Assembly: GCA_963736595.1 (NCBI GenBank) | Contig: CAVTPG010000009.1 | Location: 62,001-126,000 of the forward strand | DNA from: Parapontixanthobacter sp963736595 | GTDB taxonomy: Bacteria > Pseudomonadota > Alphaproteobacteria > Sphingomonadales > Sphingomonadaceae | Length of the DNA: 64,000 nucleotides | Direction of reading: 5' to 3' | Shown: piece after piece, positions 61,460 to 64,000 of the stretch | Position numbering within the stretch: the first letter of the stretch is position 1 | Layout: every line of letters begins with the position of its first letter | Notes under the pieces: model-generated | Told to the model about the DNA's origin: nothing | What the model saw: the letters and a program-made list of their open reading frames with translations, nothing else | Databases searched by the model: none | Program-made: the position numbers and the translations under genes

Positions 61460-62509
61460 ATGTCTTTAATGACATCACCTGCACCTTCTTCGCATGGCGC
61501 GCGCTATCCTGCCGGATCGCTGGCGTTTCCGCATCGCGACTTGCTGGCCATCGCGCAGCTTGAACGGCACGAAATCCTGTATCTGCTGGACGAAGCGCAG
61601 CAATGGGTCGAACTCAATCGCCGCGCCACCAAACGCAGCGACGCATTGTCCGGCCTGACGATTATCAACGCCTTCTTCGAGAACAGCACGCGCACCCTCT
61701 TAAGTTTCGAAATAGCGGGCAAGCGGCTGGGCGCGGATGTGGTCAATATGCACGCGGCGCAATCCAGCGTGAAAAAGGGCGAGACGCTGATCGATACGGC
61801 AGTGACGCTGAACGCGATGCGCGCCGATGCGATCGTGATTAGGCACGGGTCGAGCGGCGCGGTGGAGCTGATCGCGAGCAAGGTGGATTGTCCGGTGCTG
61901 AATGCGGGCGATGGTGCGCATGAACACCCGACACAGGCGCTGCTCGATGCATTGGCGCTGCGATATGCGTTGGATGAACGGGGCGAGGGGTCGGAAGATT
62001 TTACCGGGCTGACCGTCACGATTTGCGGTGATATTTTGCACAGCCGTGTGGCGCGCTCGAACTTGCTGTGCCTGCAAGCGATGGGCGCATCCGTGCGACT
62101 ATGCGCGCCGCCATCACTGATGCCGCAAGGAATTGCGGCAATGGGCGCAGAGGTATTTCACGATTTCGATGCGGCGCTGACGGGTTGCGATGTGGTGATG
62201 ATGTTGCGCTTGCAAAGCGAGCGGATGAGCGGGCAATTCATTCCCTCGGCGGCGGAATACCATCATCTTTATGGCTTGACCAAGGACCGGCTGGAGCGCG
62301 CTGCGCCCGATGCGCTGGTGATGCATCCCGGTCCGATGAATCGCGGCGTTGAAATCGATAGCGATGTGGCCGATCTGCTCGACCGTTCGATCATTACGCG
62401 GCAAGTGGAAATGGGCGTGGCGATCCGCATGGCGTGCCTCGATGTGCTGACCCGCAACGCGCGCGGCGTCGAAGGCTGGACGCGCGACGAGCAGGAGGCG
62501 GCACGATGA
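61460..62509 (+). CDS. pyrB: Aspartate carbamoyltransferase catalytic subunit PyrB
   Basis: A ~349-aa enzyme of pyrimidine synthesis (carbamoyl phosphate + aspartate). The carbamoyl-phosphate motif FFENSTRTLLSFE, the RHGSSGA segment, HEHPTQALLDAL and the aspartate-site VMMLRLQSERM are present. ATG 61460 or 61469 could start it; the frame is open further upstream without homology. No regulatory pyrI is found. The stop overlaps the ATG of the pyrC' gene by 4 bases, the arrangement of Pseudomonas-type pyrBC'. Confidence 0.95.
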   Translation: MSLMTSPAPSSHGARYPAGSLAFPHRDLLAIAQLERHEILYLLDEAQQWVELNRRATKRSDALSGLTIINAFFENSTRTLLSFEIAGKRLGADVVNMHAAQSSVKKGETLIDTAVTLNAMRADAIVIRHGSSGAVELIASKVDCPVLNAGDGAHEHPTQALLDALALRYALDERGEGSEDFTGLTVTICGDILHSRVARSNLLCLQAMGASVRLCAPPSLMPQGIAAMGAEVFHDFDAALTGCDVVMMLRLQSERMSGQFIPSAAEYHHLYGLTKDRLERAAPDALVMHPGPMNRGVEIDSDVADLLDRSIITRQVEMGVAIRMACLDVLTRNARGVEGWTRDEQEAAR

Positions 62510-63732
62510 AACAAGCGGCTCCTCTGTGTGTGACGAACGGGCGCTCGGTACTGCCCGAAGGTGTGCAGCACGGCGCGATCCGCGTGGTCGATGGCGTGAT
62601 TGCTGCAATCGGCGACGTGACGCCGGAGGACGGCGACACGGTCATCGATGCGCGGGGCAAGCTGATTGCGCCGGGGCTGGTCGATCTCGGCGTGTTTGCG
62701 GTCGATAAGCCAGCCTTTCGGTTTGGCGGGATCACCCGCGCGGCCCTGATGCCGGATCAGTCGCCGGTGCTCGATCTGCCGTCGCGGATCAATTTCATCG
62801 CCAAAAGCGGCAAGCCCGATCTGTGGGTGCATCCGCTGGCGGCAGCGACAAGGGGCCTTGAAGGCACGGAACTTGCCGAGATTGCGCTGATGCGCGAAGC
62901 GGGTGCGAAGGCCGTGGCAACCGGGCGGCAATGGATTGCGAGCAGCGCCATGATGCTGCGCTTGCTGCAATATGCGGCGATGCTGGATATGGTCGTGATC
63001 GCTCATGCCGAAGATGCCTCGCTGGCCGGTGATGCAGTGGCAACGGCAGGCGAGATGGCCACGCGGCTGGGTTTGCCCAGCGCCCCTGCCGAAGCCGAAG
63101 CGCTGGCTGTGGCGCGCGACATTGCGCTGGCCGAGATGGCCGATGCAAGGTTGCATTTTCGGCACGTAACAACGGCTGCTGCGCTTGATCTGGTACGGGC
63201 AGCCAAGGCGCGCGGGTTGAAAATCACTGCCGGGGTTAGCCCTGCGTATTTCATGCTGTCCGATCTGGCGCTGGCCGAATTCCGCAGTTTTGCGCGATTG
63301 TCGCCGCCTTTGCGCTGCGAAGCGGACCGTCACGCGGTCATCGCCGCAATTGCCGATGGCACGCTCGACGTCATTACCAGCAGCCACGATCCACGCGGCG
63401 CAGAGGACAAGCGCTTGCCCTTCGCCGATGCCGCGCCGGGCATGGCGGGGGCGGAAACGCTGCTGGCTATGGTGCTGACGCTGGTGCGCGACGAGGTGAT
63501 CGATCTGCCGCGCGCGTTCGAACTGATGGCGGGCACTCCAGCGCGGATGCTGGGTGTCGAAGCGGGCGCGTTGCAAACAGGCTTTGCCGGTGACATCGCG
63601 ATCATCGACCCGGAAAAGCCGTGGGTGGTGCAGCGCGGCGATATGACCGCCAGTGCCAGCAATACGCCGTTTGATGGGCAACCAACGCAGGGGCGCGTGC
63701 TCCACCTGTTCAAGGGCGGCGTTGCGGTCTGA
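62506..63732 (+). CDS. Dihydroorotase-like protein PyrC' (probably non-catalytic)
   Basis: A 408-aa amidohydrolase-fold homologue of dihydroorotase. The metal-binding HxH after the first barrel strand is absent: the sequence reads APGLVDLGVFAVDKPAFR where active enzymes have LVDxHxHLR. The lysine/His region is also altered (TAGVSPAYFMLSD instead of TPHHL). Partial motifs VIAHAEDASLA and SSHDPRGAEDKRLPF remain. It is coupled to pyrB by an ATGA overlap. In Pseudomonas such inactive PyrC' chains hold the PyrB trimers together, which I infer here. A true pyrC should exist elsewhere. Confidence 0.88.
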   Translation: MKQAAPLCVTNGRSVLPEGVQHGAIRVVDGVIAAIGDVTPEDGDTVIDARGKLIAPGLVDLGVFAVDKPAFRFGGITRAALMPDQSPVLDLPSRINFIAKSGKPDLWVHPLAAATRGLEGTELAEIALMREAGAKAVATGRQWIASSAMMLRLLQYAAMLDMVVIAHAEDASLAGDAVATAGEMATRLGLPSAPAEAEALAVARDIALAEMADARLHFRHVTTAAALDLVRAAKARGLKITAGVSPAYFMLSDLALAEFRSFARLSPPLRCEADRHAVIAAIADGTLDVITSSHDPRGAEDKRLPFADAAPGMAGAETLLAMVLTLVRDEVIDLPRAFELMAGTPARMLGVEAGALQTGFAGDIAIIDPEKPWVVQRGDMTASASNTPFDGQPTQGRVLHLFKGGVAV

Positions 63733-63811
63733 AATTTGCGCCACTGATGCGCGCCGACGCGCCTTTTATGCACCTCGTCCGGCTTCACCCAACAATACGC
63801 CGTTACCGCAC

Positions 63812-63851
63812 ATAAAAAATACCCCTCCCGAAGCAATGCCCGGAAGGGGTA
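63812..63851 (-). terminator. Rho-independent terminator on the minus strand
   Basis: TACCCCT (63820-63826) pairs with AGGGGTA (63845-63851), extended inside by CCG/CGG, and read on the minus strand the stem is followed by TTTTTTAT (63819-63812). It implies a minus-strand transcript entering from beyond the window. The region 63733-64000 shows no gene I can support; a further small hairpin (CTGACC/GGTCAG) is at 63913-63930. Confidence 0.6.
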
Positions 63852-64000
63852 GAAAGATTTGGGGTAATACACAGCCCGCTATGAACAGACTGAAACTCTT
63901 AAAAACCTTACGCCTGACCCTTTTAGGTCAGAGGTCTTAACAAACCGTATCCTAAGATAGGCGGGCGACCCGTATCACGCGATCCAGTGCGCCGGGCAGC

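Noticed and set aside
63951..64000. C-terminus of a minus-strand protein at the right edge
   Set aside because: Only about 45 bases are available and no family can be recognised, so no CDS is claimed.

Overview
This window reads as chromosomal DNA from an alphaproteobacterium, most likely of the order Sphingomonadales (an Erythrobacter- or Sphingomonas-like organism). The reasons are a tryptophan-halogenase-like gene beside glycoside hydrolases, a complete zwf-edd-glk-eda Entner-Doudoroff operon, a DUF1465 (RcdA-type) gene, paired DUF465 genes, a nitrogen-PTS enzyme I, and abundant GTG/TTG starts with 4-base stop/start overlaps. No rRNA, tRNA, insertion sequence, prophage, plasmid function or CRISPR array was seen. 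Nearly all of the sequence is housekeeping or metabolic genes packed tightly.

Layout. 1-4.0 kb: a glycan-use cluster (GH97 C-terminus cut by the window edge, flavin halogenase, GH42 beta-galactosidase). 4.1-7.1 kb: a CoA-transferase and a LuxR/alpha-beta-hydrolase pair. 7.3-10.6 kb: a secreted DUF1800/DUF1501 pair. 10.6-19.0 kb: a chemotaxis operon cheA-cheW-cheY-cheB-cheR, followed by a GGDEF-EAL protein and a chemoreceptor, all on the minus strand, with a CtrA-like site in front of cheA. 19.1-28.8 kb: MATE exporter, class II aldolase, an orphan 2Fe-2S subunit, a Fur-box-controlled TonB siderophore receptor, arsC, an MFS exporter, a PmtA-like methyltransferase, a membrane protein, lipB and a lipoprotein. 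28.8-37.9 kb: old yellow enzyme, EamA transporter, DUF2254, nadA, DUF4230, MBL hydrolase, glpK, DUF1465 and two DUF465 genes. 38.0-43.3 kb: ptsP, a RodZ-like HTH membrane protein, a CpoB-like TPR protein and tilS. 43.3-51.0 kb: zwf-edd-glk-eda plus a divergent PEP-carboxylase-like gene. 51-59.4 kb: transglutaminase-like protein, rimO, a K+ channel/RCK protein, surE, serS, a sulfotransferase and small proteins. 59.4-64 kb: sppA, pyrB and a dihydroorotase-like pyrC'.

How genes work together. Glucose 6-phosphate made by Glk is oxidised by Zwf, dehydrated by Edd and cleaved by Eda. GlpK and PtsP add glycerol entry and PEP-linked nitrogen regulation. The che block gives a full excitation/adaptation pathway next to a c-di-GMP enzyme.

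Caution on sequence quality. At least six genes (alpha/beta hydrolase, cheR, MFS, EamA, PEPC-like, serS) carry single-base frame changes, and serS alone has about six. Because serS is normally essential and single-copy, sequencing or assembly indels are the leading explanation. This also colours the two or three genes whose natural start lies on ATC or ATT. The most interesting biological observations are the PEPC-like protein whose active-site motifs are rewritten, the metal-ligand-free dihydroorotase homologue coupled to pyrB, the paired palindromes at 7192-7227, and the missing lactonase gene in the Entner-Doudoroff operon.
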